Of a DNA stretch of 56,862 nt, positions 1 to 7,315 are shown piece after piece. Source of the DNA: MED-G82 sp964342675 (GTDB lineage Bacteria; Pseudomonadota; Gammaproteobacteria; Magnimaribacterales; D2472). Below the pieces are notes generated by a model. That model did not search any database. It was given only the letters and a program-made list of their open reading frames with translations, and was not told where the DNA came from. The stretch's first letter is position 1. The number at the start of each line of letters is the position of its first letter. Where the stretch lies: NCBI GenBank assembly GCA_964342675.1, contig CAYFFR010000003.1, positions 1 to 56,862 on the forward strand. Direction: 5' to 3'. The position numbers and the translations under genes are program-made.

Positions 1-72
1 GCCCAGAGGTGGAATCGAACCACCGACACAAGGATTTTCAGTCCTTTGCTCTACCTACTGAGCTATCTGGGC
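1..72 (-). tRNA. tRNA-Phe (GAA), discriminator base outside window
   Basis: Read on the minus strand this folds as a standard tRNA. The acceptor stem is GCCCAGA/TCTGGGC, a D-arm with AGCTCAGTAGGTAGAGC follows, then an anticodon loop CTGAAAA with anticodon GAA (complement of positions 37-39) and a GGTTCGATTCC T-arm. It closely resembles gammaproteobacterial tRNA-Phe. The discriminator base and any encoded CCA lie left of position 1. It precedes yggX-mutY, a neighbourhood also found in Pseudomonas. Confidence 0.95.
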
Positions 73-127
73 ATAACACAAAACTGGAAAATTATATTTT
101 AGATTGACCCCAATGTCATTAGGTCAT

Positions 128-394
128 TTAAAGCGGCTTAAACCCACTGGGTTTTTCATAATCTTCATTATTAAAGAATCTATCCATTTGTTCTGCAATC
201 CATTGTCTATCTTCTGCATTGGAAGAATCTAACTTTTTTTCATTGATTAATGTTGTTTGATGTGACTTCCATTCCTCCCAAGCTTTTTTAGAAACTGTCT
301 CCATTAATTCTTGTCCTTTAGGTCCTGGCATAGGGGGAATTTCTAGTGCGGGCAATTCTTCCTGAAATTTTTTACAAAATACTGTTTTTGTCAT
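128..394 (-). CDS. yggX: Fe(2+)-trafficking / oxidative damage protection protein YggX
   Basis: This 88-residue protein has the usual length of the YggX family. It carries the conserved Cys7 after the aromatic start (TVFCKKF), the PPMPGPKGQ segment near residue 20 and a MDRFF motif near residue 70. YggX proteins protect cytoplasmic iron-sulfur clusters from oxidation and are linked to iron handling; the exact mechanism is unsettled. The gene overlaps the end of mutY by four bases (391-394), so the two are probably translated as one operon. mutY encodes an Fe-S glycosylase and is the classical partner of yggX. Nothing in the sequence looks unusual. Confidence 0.93.
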   Translation of the reverse strand: MTKTVFCKKFQEELPALEIPPMPGPKGQELMETVSKKAWEEWKSHQTTLINEKKLDSSNAEDRQWIAEQMDRFFNNEDYEKPSGFKPL

Positions 395-1386
395 ATTGAA
401 CTCACAAATTGTTTAATAGGCTTGGGCATGCCAAACTTCTCTATATCTTTTATATTTATCCAATCATAATTTAAATTAGTATCAAGATTAAATCTTTTAT
501 TACTTTTTGAGAGGGTTAACGAAAGGTCAATCACTCTATGACTTAGTTTATGAGATACTTCTTTTTGCTTTAAAGTCTTTAACTTATAAGGAATTTTCTG
601 TTTCTCAAAAGGAGCCCATAGACCTTTCCAAATATCTTGATCTTCAATCTTCCTAAGCAACAAAGAGTCTTTATATTTCACTAATTCTAGATCAAGCCCA
701 ATTACAGGAAGCTTTTTTAATTTAATAGGCTTGGGTTTTATAACCTTGATAAACGCAGAGCCACATTTCTTGTTTAATGGGCATGTGTAGCAATTAGGCT
801 TGAAAGGAGTACAAATAGTTGCACCTATATCCATAATGCCTTGAGTGTAGGCAAAGGCATTGTTTGTACTGCAAGATTGTTCTGACAATTGCCATAATAG
901 CTTATCGGAAAAATTCTGATTTCTTGCATCCGCATAGAACCTTGCCAAAACCCTTTTAACATTTCCATCCAATATTGGTTGAGGTTGGTTAAATGCAATT
1001 GATGAAATAGCGCCTGCAGTAGACTTACCTATACCGGGAAGGGCGAGCATATCTCCATAGGATGAAGGAAATCTTCCCCTGTGTTTTGTTTTAATAATAT
1101 CTTTTGCAAAAATGATATTCCGAGCACGCTTATAAAAACCCAGTCCGGACCATAATGCCATAATCTCATCTTCTGAAGCGTTAATCAGCTGCTTAAGACT
1201 AGGTAGTCGGGATATAAATTTCTTGAAATAGGGAACAGCAGTTTTCACTTGTGTTTGTTGGAGCATGATTTCAGATATCCAGACCCGATAAGGTGAGATT
1301 TGTTTTCTCCAAGGGAGATCATGTCTGCCATGTTTTATATACCATTTCACTATACTTGTTGACAGAAATCTTTCTTTGCTCATCAT
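391..1386 (-). CDS. mutY: A/G-specific adenine DNA glycosylase MutY
   Basis: MutY removes adenine mispaired with 8-oxoguanine or guanine. Catalytic Glu39 sits in the SEIMLQQTQ motif. The helix-hairpin-helix LPGIGKSTAGAI starts near residue 116, and the catalytic Asp140 is in ILDGNVKR. A four-cysteine [4Fe-4S] loop (C-x6-C-x2-C-x5-C) lies near residues 190-210. The C-terminal third is a NUDIX-like domain that reads 8-oxoG. The length of 331 residues is normal. Two in-frame ATGs exist (1386 and 1383); either works. gpmA ends one base upstream, so gpmA-mutY-yggX reads as one leftward operon. Confidence 0.96.
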   Translation of the reverse strand: MMSKERFLSTSIVKWYIKHGRHDLPWRKQISPYRVWISEIMLQQTQVKTAVPYFKKFISRLPSLKQLINASEDEIMALWSGLGFYKRARNIIFAKDIIKTKHRGRFPSSYGDMLALPGIGKSTAGAISSIAFNQPQPILDGNVKRVLARFYADARNQNFSDKLLWQLSEQSCSTNNAFAYTQGIMDIGATICTPFKPNCYTCPLNKKCGSAFIKVIKPKPIKLKKLPVIGLDLELVKYKDSLLLRKIEDQDIWKGLWAPFEKQKIPYKLKTLKQKEVSHKLSHRVIDLSLTLSKSNKRFNLDTNLNYDWINIKDIEKFGMPKPIKQFVSSI

Positions 1387-1387
1387 T

Positions 1388-2014
1388 TTAAAGGTTTAGG
1401 ATCTCTTTTTTGATAAGATTATTTGAATCATCGAAGGTATAAATAATTGGTACCCCGGTAGGAATTTCTAATTTGACAATTTCTTCATCATTTAGGACAT
1501 CTAGTTCTTTTATCAATGATCTAAGTGAGTTTCCGTGTGCAGTAACTAGAATGTTTTGACCTTTTTTTATTTTAGGCACTATATTTTGATTGTAATACGG
1601 CATGACTCTTTGACCTGTTTGCTTAAGACTCTCACCTCCTGGCGGTGGCGTATCATAAGATCTCCGCCAAATATGTACTAGTTCATCACCCCATTTTCTT
1701 CTTGCATCATCTTTATTAAGCCCAACAAGATCGCCATAGTTTCTTTCATTTAGAGCCTTATCCCTAAAGACTTTTAAAGCTTCTTGATGAATTAACTTTA
1801 AGATAATATTCCCTGTATGGATTGCTCTTGTGAGGACTGAAGTAAATAAGAAATCAAATTTAATATTCTTTTTGCCAATTAATTTTCCAGCCTTTGTTGC
1901 TTCTTGAATACCTTCCTCAGTCAGGTCAGGATCACTCCATCCAGTAAAAAGATTCTTTTTATTCCATTCACTTTGACCATGCCTCACTAGTACCAAGTAA
2001 TTTAATTTCTTCAT
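1388..2014 (-). CDS. gpmA: 2,3-bisphosphoglycerate-dependent phosphoglycerate mutase, short form
   Basis: This glycolytic enzyme interconverts 3- and 2-phosphoglycerate. The phospho-accepting histidine lies in LVRHGQSEWN, followed by NLFTGWSDPDLT; the second histidine is in AHGNSLRSLIK. The C-terminal IPTGVPIIY matches GpmA. At 208 residues it is about 40 shorter than the E. coli enzyme: the internal loop after WRRSYDTPPP and the C-terminal tail are both missing, as in the compact GpmA type known from other bacteria. It starts the leftward gpmA-mutY-yggX unit and shares a 39-bp divergent spacer with the rhodanese gene. Confidence 0.93.
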   Translation of the reverse strand: MKKLNYLVLVRHGQSEWNKKNLFTGWSDPDLTEEGIQEATKAGKLIGKKNIKFDFLFTSVLTRAIHTGNIILKLIHQEALKVFRDKALNERNYGDLVGLNKDDARRKWGDELVHIWRRSYDTPPPGGESLKQTGQRVMPYYNQNIVPKIKKGQNILVTAHGNSLRSLIKELDVLNDEEIVKLEIPTGVPIIYTFDDSNNLIKKEILNL

Positions 2015-2053
2015 TCCTACCTCACTAGTTATATTTTAAGCGATAATAAGCAA

Positions 2054-2464
2054 ATGCTAGAGTTCAATCTGTTTTTAATTGATCATTGGTACTACACGGT
2101 ACCATTATTTGGTTTTATTGTGATGTGGTTTATGTCTGAAAAAAGAAGGGGAGGAGTGAGAGTTTCCCCTAGCCAGCTTGCTAATATAGTTAATAAGCAC
2201 GATGGCCTCGTTGTTGATTTAAGGACAAAAGAAGAATTTGAAGCAGGATCTATTACTGGATCAATAAGTATTCCATTTACTGATATCGACCAGAGATATG
2301 AGGAACTTATCAAACATCAAACAAAGCCAATTATTTTAGTTTGTACTTTAGGCAGAAATTCTGCAACAAGCGGAGATAAATTAAAGAAACATGGGTTCAC
2401 GAATTTATTTGTACTTAAGGGTGGAATCAGCACATGGCAACAAGAGGGCTTACCACTCGTTTAG
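2054..2464 (+). CDS. Membrane-anchored rhodanese-like sulfurtransferase (YibN-like)
   Basis: The 136-residue protein begins with a hydrophobic segment (about residues 12-27, YTVPLFGFIVMWF), then a single rhodanese domain from about residue 38. The active-site loop is CTLGRNSA, with the cysteine that would carry a persulfide. This layout matches E. coli YibN, encoded near phosphoglycerate mutase and secB. Its physiological sulfur acceptor is unknown. The gene is divergent from gpmA and its last 15 bases overlap the end of the convergent ntrC gene, leaving no room for a separate terminator. Confidence 0.88.
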   Translation: MLEFNLFLIDHWYYTVPLFGFIVMWFMSEKRRGGVRVSPSQLANIVNKHDGLVVDLRTKEEFEAGSITGSISIPFTDIDQRYEELIKHQTKPIILVCTLGRNSATSGDKLKKHGFTNLFVLKGGISTWQQEGLPLV

Positions 2465-3826
2465 CATTTTTATTTTCTTAGTTAAAGTATTTCGACCCAT
2501 GCCTAATAGTTTTGCAGCATCTTGTTTTTTTCCTTGAGTCTTTTCAAGAGCAAAATTAATTATCAATTTGTCTAATTCTGGCTCAATAGTATTAAGCATC
2601 TTTGAATCATTGTCATCATATATGGAATCTAACCAAGAGTTAAATCCTGATCTCCAACCTCCATGATTATGTCTTTTAGTATTGCCATTTAGAACTTCTT
2701 CAGGTAAATCTTCAGGTTGTATGCTTTGACTAGGCGCCATCAGAGAAAGCCAATAACATGTATTCTCAAGCTGCCTAACATTTCCTGGCCATGAATACTC
2801 TTTTAACTTTTCTAAAGCCTTATCCGAAAGAGATTTAACGGGCTCAACTAGTAACTCAGCATGAGACTTTAGGAATGCTGTAGAAAGATCACTTATGTCC
2901 TCTAGTCGCTGTCTTAATGGCGGAACAATGATTTTAATTACATTTAAACGATAGAATAAGTCCTCTCTAAAGCTCCCATTTGCTACTAAATTTTCAAGAT
3001 CTTGGTTGGTTGCTGTAAGTATTCGCACATCAACCTTGATAGGCGTATCACCACCAACACGATAAAACTCCTTATTTGAAAGAACCCTCAATAATCTGGT
3101 TTGGGTTTCCAAAGGCATATCTCCTATTTCATCTAAAAATAGCGTGCCACCATTTGCTTGCTCAAACCTCCCGATTCTTTGTTCCACAGCCCCTGTAAAA
3201 GAACCCTTTTCATGACCAAAGAGCTCACTTTCAATCAATTCTTTGGGAATATCTGCCATATTTAATGCAATAAACGGCATATCCTCTCTTGGACTATTTT
3301 TATATAGAGATTTTGCTATTAATTCTTTACCTGTTCCAGACTCACCTTGTATTAATACCGTAGCATTAGTGTGAGAAAGCTTCCCAATAGATCTAAACAC
3401 ACTCTGCATTGAGGGCGCTGAACCAATGATATCGGTTTTTGAAACCCTCTTAGGTTTTTTAGTCTCAGTTTTATCTAAGGCTCTTTTAACAGTAATAATA
3501 GCCTCTTCTAAATCAAAAGGTTTAGGCAAGTACTCAAATGCACCTGACCCATAAGAATCAATCGCTGCTTGCATATCAGCAAATGCAGTCATAATGATTA
3601 CAGGAATAGATTCATAATTATTATTTAAATGTTTAAGTAAATCATACCCATTCATGCCTGGCATTTTTATATCCGATATAACTAGATCAGGAGCACTTTC
3701 TTTAAGAGCATCAATCAGATCTTCTGCGGTTGCATATGATTGAACATTAAAACCTTCTGAGCCTAAACTTTCTTCAAGAATTAATCTTATTGATTCATCA
3801 TCATCTGCTACCCAAATATTAGGCAT
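2450..3826 (-). CDS. ntrC: Nitrogen regulation response regulator NtrC (sigma-54 activator)
   Basis: NtrC is phosphorylated by NtrB and activates sigma-54 promoters under nitrogen limitation. It has a receiver domain with phospho-acceptor Asp52 (ISDIKMPG). An AAA+ domain follows with Walker A GESGTGKE (161-168), the sigma-54 contact loop at 208-213 and Walker B LDEIGD (231-236). A Fis-type helix-turn-helix lies at the C-terminus (DAAKLLGMGRNTL). The contact loop reads GSFTGA where E. coli NtrC has GAFTGA, a conservative change. The start overlaps the end of ntrB by eight bases. Matching binding sites lie upstream of the nearby glutamine synthetase gene. 458 residues is typical. Confidence 0.95.
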   Translation of the reverse strand: MPNIWVADDDESIRLILEESLGSEGFNVQSYATAEDLIDALKESAPDLVISDIKMPGMNGYDLLKHLNNNYESIPVIIMTAFADMQAAIDSYGSGAFEYLPKPFDLEEAIITVKRALDKTETKKPKRVSKTDIIGSAPSMQSVFRSIGKLSHTNATVLIQGESGTGKELIAKSLYKNSPREDMPFIALNMADIPKELIESELFGHEKGSFTGAVEQRIGRFEQANGGTLFLDEIGDMPLETQTRLLRVLSNKEFYRVGGDTPIKVDVRILTATNQDLENLVANGSFREDLFYRLNVIKIIVPPLRQRLEDISDLSTAFLKSHAELLVEPVKSLSDKALEKLKEYSWPGNVRQLENTCYWLSLMAPSQSIQPEDLPEEVLNGNTKRHNHGGWRSGFNSWLDSIYDDNDSKMLNTIEPELDKLIINFALEKTQGKKQDAAKLLGMGRNTLTKKIKMLNEW

Positions 3827-4949
3827 GAGCTTGCTCCTTTATTTGATTTTGATTAATAGGAATCATTATGAAGAAGCTTGTAATATCTTCTTTACGCTCA
3901 TAATGAATTGAACCTCCATGGACTCTGACAATATCTTGAGCGATGGACAAACCCAAGCCCGACCCATTTTCTTTTGCAGAAACCATAGGAAAAAATATTT
4001 GATCTTTGATTTCTTCGTCTATTCCAGGGCCATTATCAGAAATCTTTATAAGGGTTAGGGTTGAATAAATATGGCCATTTATTGGTTGTCTAAATGTTAT
4101 GCCTGTTTTTATAGATATCTCTGGGTTTGTGTTTGAATTTACACATGCATGAATAGCATTTTGACAAATATTTAAAACTGCTTGAATAAACAGATTTTTA
4201 TCCCCAAACAATTCAGGAATGCTAGGATCATAGTCTTTATTTACATTAACCTTATTTAGGTTCTCAACATCAACCAGATTCAAGACGCGTTCAAGTGCTT
4301 CATGAATATTAAATTGCTCTAATTGAGGTTTTTTTGCTGGAGTAAGAATTCTAGTAACTATTTCGTTTAGTCGATCAGTTTCATCCACAATGATCTTAAG
4401 GAACTTCTTAGAAAAATCATCAGAGTATTTCTTATTAAGAATTTGAGCGCTACCTTTTATACCTGAAAGAGGATTTTTTACTTCGTGAGCTAATGACCTT
4501 GCTAATCCTGCAGCAATTTTTTGTGAAGAAAATGATTTAGTTGAATCTATAATTTTATTTAGATTATCAACATTAGTCATTTCAAGAATAAAGATACTAA
4601 ATTCATTGGATTTGGAGATAGTTAAATCAATAGCCTTATTTAATCCATCATTAAAATTTATTTGGAAATCTCGCTGAGTGATTGAAGAAGAATTTTCGTT
4701 TGCTAGATTAATAATCTCATTAATTCGAAGAAAGGATTCCTCTTCTAGAATGCTTGATAGGGCTGCAAGATTTTTATTTTCTATATCTTCTTTATTGATT
4801 AATTTATTTAGAATATCAGATTCTTGATTCTGCACCGCATTCCACCCCCCTGAAGAGGCAGCTTCGTTCATAGTAATAACTCTTAAATCTTCATTAATAA
4901 ATAAGATTTCAGTAGAAAGCTGATTAAATGCATGAATTGCTGAATTCAT
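3819..4949 (-). CDS. ntrB: Nitrogen regulation sensor histidine kinase/phosphatase NtrB
   Basis: NtrB phosphorylates and dephosphorylates NtrC and normally takes its signal from a PII protein, not encoded in this window. An N-terminal PAS-like region (about 1-130) is followed by the dimerisation and phospho-acceptor helix with His155 (SLAHEVKNPLSG). The ATPase domain has the N box QNAIHA, G1 SDNGPGID and G2 GSGLGLSIA. There are no membrane segments, as expected for this cytoplasmic kinase. It lies 60 bp downstream of the glutamine synthetase gene, separated by a hairpin, and overlaps ntrC. This is the glnA-ntrB-ntrC order of enteric bacteria. Confidence 0.94.
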   Translation of the reverse strand: MNSAIHAFNQLSTEILFINEDLRVITMNEAASSGGWNAVQNQESDILNKLINKEDIENKNLAALSSILEEESFLRINEIINLANENSSSITQRDFQINFNDGLNKAIDLTISKSNEFSIFILEMTNVDNLNKIIDSTKSFSSQKIAAGLARSLAHEVKNPLSGIKGSAQILNKKYSDDFSKKFLKIIVDETDRLNEIVTRILTPAKKPQLEQFNIHEALERVLNLVDVENLNKVNVNKDYDPSIPELFGDKNLFIQAVLNICQNAIHACVNSNTNPEISIKTGITFRQPINGHIYSTLTLIKISDNGPGIDEEIKDQIFFPMVSAKENGSGLGLSIAQDIVRVHGGSIHYERKEDITSFFIMIPINQNQIKEQAHA

Positions 4950-4966
4950 AAGATAATAATTAAAAT

Positions 4967-4988
4967 GGCAGTTCCAGAGGAAGCTGCC
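4967..4988 (-). terminator. Hairpin between glutamine synthetase gene and ntrB
   Basis: An imperfect inverted repeat (GGCAG-TTCC / GGAA-G-CTGCC with one bulged G and a 3-nt loop) sits in the 60-bp gap. On the minus strand it is followed by ATTTTAATT, and on the plus strand by five T. It resembles a weak or partial intrinsic terminator. Such an element would let glnII be expressed strongly while ntrBC gets only read-through. Its function is inferred from position and shape. Confidence 0.55.
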
Positions 4989-5009
4989 TTTTTAATTCCC
5001 TAAGCAAGA

Positions 5010-5981
5010 TTATTTAGTTAGAGTTCCTACTATATGAGTAAGAATCTTGTAAGGATCAGCATTTGAGGCAGGTCTCCTATCTTCTAAATAACCATTCCAA
5101 TTATGCTCCACTGTATATACCGGAATACGAATACTAGCACCTCTATCACTTACACCATAGGAGAATTGATCAATGCTTTGAGTTTCATGGAGTCCAGTTA
5201 ATCGCATGTCATTATCAGATCCATAAGCAGCTATCCCCTCCTCATGAACCTTCCCTAACTTGTCACACATGGATGTGAATAACTCTTCAGAGCCATTATT
5301 TCTCATCGCATCATTAGAAAAATTTGTATGCATTCCTGACCCGTTCCAATCACCTGTTTTTGGTTTTGGATGGATGTTTACGCCTACACCAAATTCTTCT
5401 GCGATTTTATAAAGCATGTACCTGCTCACCCATAAATCATCTGCAGCTTTAATTCCTTTCCCAAAGCACTGGTATTCCCATTGCCCCAGAGCGACTTCTG
5501 CATTAGTGCCTGATAATGTTATACCAAGATCTAAACAAGCAAATAGATGTGCATCTGAAATTTCTCTTCCTACTACATTGTTTGCTCCAACGCCACAATA
5601 ATAATCACCCTGAGCTCTGGGCTCACCATCTTCCCATCCAAGAGGTTCCCCAGTTTGAGGATCAGTAAAGAAATATTCTTGCTCAAAACCAAACCACCAT
5701 TCATCTGTCACCACCTCATCAGCAGCAGCTCTAAAGTTAGAAGGGTGTGTTGTATGATCTGCAGCCTGGACTTGGGTCATTACTAAGTCGTGCCCATGTG
5801 GATTCTCATATGTTTGAACTGGTACCAATAAGCAATCAGAACTTCCTCCCTCAGCCTGTTGTGTGGATGATCCATCGAAGGACCAGTCTGGGGGAGAACT
5901 ATCCTCTGTTGCTTTTACCTTACTTCTTAATGATGGTTCAGGTTTATATCCATCTAGCCAAATATATTCATATGTTTTCAT
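5010..5981 (-). CDS. glnII: Glutamine synthetase, type II (GlnII family)
   Basis: This enzyme makes glutamine from glutamate, ammonia and ATP. At 323 residues it is much shorter than the roughly 470-residue GSI (GlnA) usual in gammaproteobacteria. Its motifs are those of GSII, the form known from eukaryotes, rhizobia and actinomycetes: YEYIWLDGYKPEPSLRSK at the start, WSFDGSSTQQAEG, WFGFEQEYFF, NGSGMHTNFS, HETQSIDQFSYGVSDRGASIR and YLEDRRPASNADPY. The GSI adenylylation site is therefore absent. A sigma-54 promoter and NtrC sites lie directly upstream and ntrB-ntrC downstream, so expression should follow nitrogen limitation. The start has an AGGAG-type ribosome site a few bases before the ATG. 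Confidence 0.95.
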   Translation of the reverse strand: MKTYEYIWLDGYKPEPSLRSKVKATEDSSPPDWSFDGSSTQQAEGGSSDCLLVPVQTYENPHGHDLVMTQVQAADHTTHPSNFRAAADEVVTDEWWFGFEQEYFFTDPQTGEPLGWEDGEPRAQGDYYCGVGANNVVGREISDAHLFACLDLGITLSGTNAEVALGQWEYQCFGKGIKAADDLWVSRYMLYKIAEEFGVGVNIHPKPKTGDWNGSGMHTNFSNDAMRNNGSEELFTSMCDKLGKVHEEGIAAYGSDNDMRLTGLHETQSIDQFSYGVSDRGASIRIPVYTVEHNWNGYLEDRRPASNADPYKILTHIVGTLTK

Positions 5982-6019
5982 TGCATTTCTCCTTTATAAA
6001 TAATAATTAATTATATTAA

Positions 6020-6035
6020 TGCAAATTCTGTGCCA
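6020..6035 (-). promoter_or_regulatory. Sigma-54 promoter of the glutamine synthetase gene
   Basis: On the minus strand the sequence reads TGGCACAGAATTTGCA. This is an exact match to the sigma-54 consensus TGGCAC-N5-TTGCA, with GG at -24 and GC at -12. It lies about 40 bp upstream of the ATG at 5981, pointing toward it. Two NtrC-type palindromes lie just upstream and ntrC is 2 kb away. Confidence 0.92.
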
Positions 6036-6042
6036 TACTAAA

Positions 6043-6059
6043 TGCACATATATTGTGCA
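6043..6059. promoter_or_regulatory. NtrC-type binding site 1
   Basis: The palindrome TGCAC-ATATATT-GTGCA matches the NtrC half-site arrangement TGCAC-N7-GTGCA perfectly in both arms. Its centre is about 18 bp upstream of the -24 element. That is closer to the promoter than the enteric glnA enhancers, so it could act as a proximal or governor site as well as an activator site. Confidence 0.82.
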
Positions 6060-6094
6060 AAATAAGTTTAATTTTAGTGCATATAGATAATAAT

Positions 6095-6111
6095 TGCACT
6101 ATATTTGTGCT
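6095..6111. promoter_or_regulatory. NtrC-type binding site 2
   Basis: TGCAC-TATATTT-GTGCT keeps the same spacing as site 1 with one mismatch in the last base. Its centre is 52 bp from site 1, about five helical turns, so both sites would lie on the same DNA face. An extra GTGCA half-site lies at 6077-6081. The site touches the stop codon of yqiA. Confidence 0.75.
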
Positions 6112-6679
6112 AAATTCCTATGAAACTACCAATAGTTTGAAGGTGATCTTGGAAGCTTTCTAGTGAGTGGTTGCCACCAAAAACTATCTCAATTTGTCCT
6201 CCTTTGTAATAATTAATAGCTTTTTTATAATCTAAAACTTCATCTCCCGACTCAAGTATCACTAAAAATTTCTTTGCATCTTTTGGTTTTACTATTTCTT
6301 CTTGTAATTTTTTTAAATGCTCTATCTCATCACTCTTCAGAAAGAACTCTTCACCTGTCGAATAATTAACATTCTTTCCTAGATATACTTCCATGCCTTC
6401 AGCTGGAGTTACTGCAGGATTGATTACAATTGCATTTGCATTTGACTGTTCTGCATAATAAGTAGAATAGAATCCACCCATAGAGCTTCCCACTAAAAAA
6501 GATGGAGCTTCATTTTTTATTATGTAACTTATTTCATTGGACCATTCAATTAAATTATTAGGAAGGTCAGGAACTAATATTTGATAGCCATCATATTTCG
6601 TAATATATTTTTTAAATATTTTTGCTTTTTGTGAATTTGAAGATGAAGCAAAGCCATGGAGATAAAGAATTGTTTGCAT
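6110..6679 (-). CDS. yqiA: YqiA-like alpha/beta-hydrolase esterase
   Basis: This 189-residue alpha/beta-hydrolase belongs to the UPF0227/YqiA family of small esterases. The oxyanion segment LYLHGFASSSNS is at the start, the nucleophile serine is in VGSSMGGFYS near residue 66, and an acidic DEVLDY and a GGNHSLESF histidine complete the triad. In E. coli yqiA sits in the yqiB-cpdA-yqiA-parE region; here yqiB is the upstream neighbour and cpdA is missing. The natural substrate is unknown. The start ATG (6677-6679) lies in the first copy of a 69-bp tandem duplication. The second copy has GTG at the equivalent position, so which start belongs to the real genome depends on the assembly. Confidence 0.88.
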   Translation of the reverse strand: MQTILYLHGFASSSNSQKAKIFKKYITKYDGYQILVPDLPNNLIEWSNEISYIIKNEAPSFLVGSSMGGFYSTYYAEQSNANAIVINPAVTPAEGMEVYLGKNVNYSTGEEFFLKSDEIEHLKKLQEEIVKPKDAKKFLVILESGDEVLDYKKAINYYKGGQIEIVFGGNHSLESFQDHLQTIGSFIGI

Positions 6680-6768
6680 TAAAAATATTCTTTGTTAATG
6701 TGAATTTGAAGATGAAGCAAAGCCATGGAGATAAAGAATTGTTTGCACTAAAAATATTCTTTGTTAAC
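6631..6768. repeat. 69-bp near-perfect direct tandem duplication
   Basis: Positions 6631-6699 and 6700-6768 are almost identical. The first differs in having T where the second has C within the start codon (complement ATG versus GTG), plus a change at the end. The unit carries the first 16 codons of yqiA and the last codons of yqiB. The upstream copy, read from its GTG, gives a 17-residue truncated peptide ending in TAA. It ends close to the N gap, so misassembly of two strain variants is a strong alternative to a real duplication. Confidence 0.9.
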
Positions 6769-6803
6769 ACGACCATTTATAAAAATAAATTCTAACCACT
6801 CAG
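6749..6803. repeat. 55-bp direct repeat, left copy flanking the N gap
   Basis: Positions 6749-6803 are identical to 6904-6958 on the other side of the gap. An exact 55-base overlap at both contig ends is what a k=55 de Bruijn assembler leaves. It suggests the two contigs should be merged and not spaced. Confidence 0.92.
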
Positions 6804-6903
6804 NNNNNNNNNNNNNNNNNNNNNNNNNNNNNNNNNNNNNNNNNNNNNNNNNNNNNNNNNNNNNNNNNNNNNNNNNNNNNNNNNNNNNNNNNNNNNNNNN
6901 NNN
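6804..6903. other. Assembly gap of 100 N
   Basis: Exactly one hundred N separate two copies of the same 55-bp sequence. If 6804-6958 is removed the yqiB frame closes with a TAG that overlaps the GTG of the duplicated yqiA start. The gap length is therefore a placeholder and the true gap is probably zero. Confidence 0.97.
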
Positions 6904-7313
6904 TAAAAATATTCTTTGTTAACACGACCATTTATAAAAATAAATTCTAACCACTCAGTAAGCATTCTATTCTGCTGATACTTCTCATCTAAGGATTGCA
7001 ATTTTGGCTTTTTCATAAAAAATGGAACAGGGATTTCGTTTTGAAACGAAATTACTTCTGCTAGTTTTGCGTCAAGATAAAAGTGGATTCTAAATGTAAA
7101 TTCAAGAATTCTATTTCTTGTTCTAATATTTTTTGCTTCAATTATTATGGTGTGGTTTGATCGATCAATTATTTTGAATTCTACAAAAGATGGAGGCTTG
7201 TCAATCTCAAAGCAGAAATAGTCTTCTGAATAAATTCCAAGTATTTTTTCAAGTCTCTTAAAGTTTGCTGAGCAAATTGCAAGATGGTGAGATGTTTTCA
7301 GTAATTTATTCAT
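6903..7313 (-). CDS. yqiB: YqiB-like DUF1249 protein, 3' end cut by the gap
   Basis: The protein matches the DUF1249/YqiB family, whose function is unknown. It has an N-terminal NFKRLEKILG segment, a central beta-rich part and the typical LDEKYQQNRMLTEWLEFIF near the C-terminus. The readable part ends in NKEYF followed by TA plus the first N. The stop is therefore at the gap edge, and 136 residues is close to the E. coli length. The sequence left of the gap shows the missing base as the start of a TAG. An apparent reading through the gap is not real. The gene follows the DUF482 gene by two bases and is coupled to yqiA, as in the E. coli yqiB-cpdA-yqiA cluster. Confidence 0.85.
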
Positions 7314-7315
7314 AA

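Noticed and set aside
6792..7313. Protein reading through the N gap and ending in Leu-Ser-Gly
   Set aside because: The frame continues only because N is not read as a stop. The sequence left of the gap shows the real TAG directly after NKEYF.
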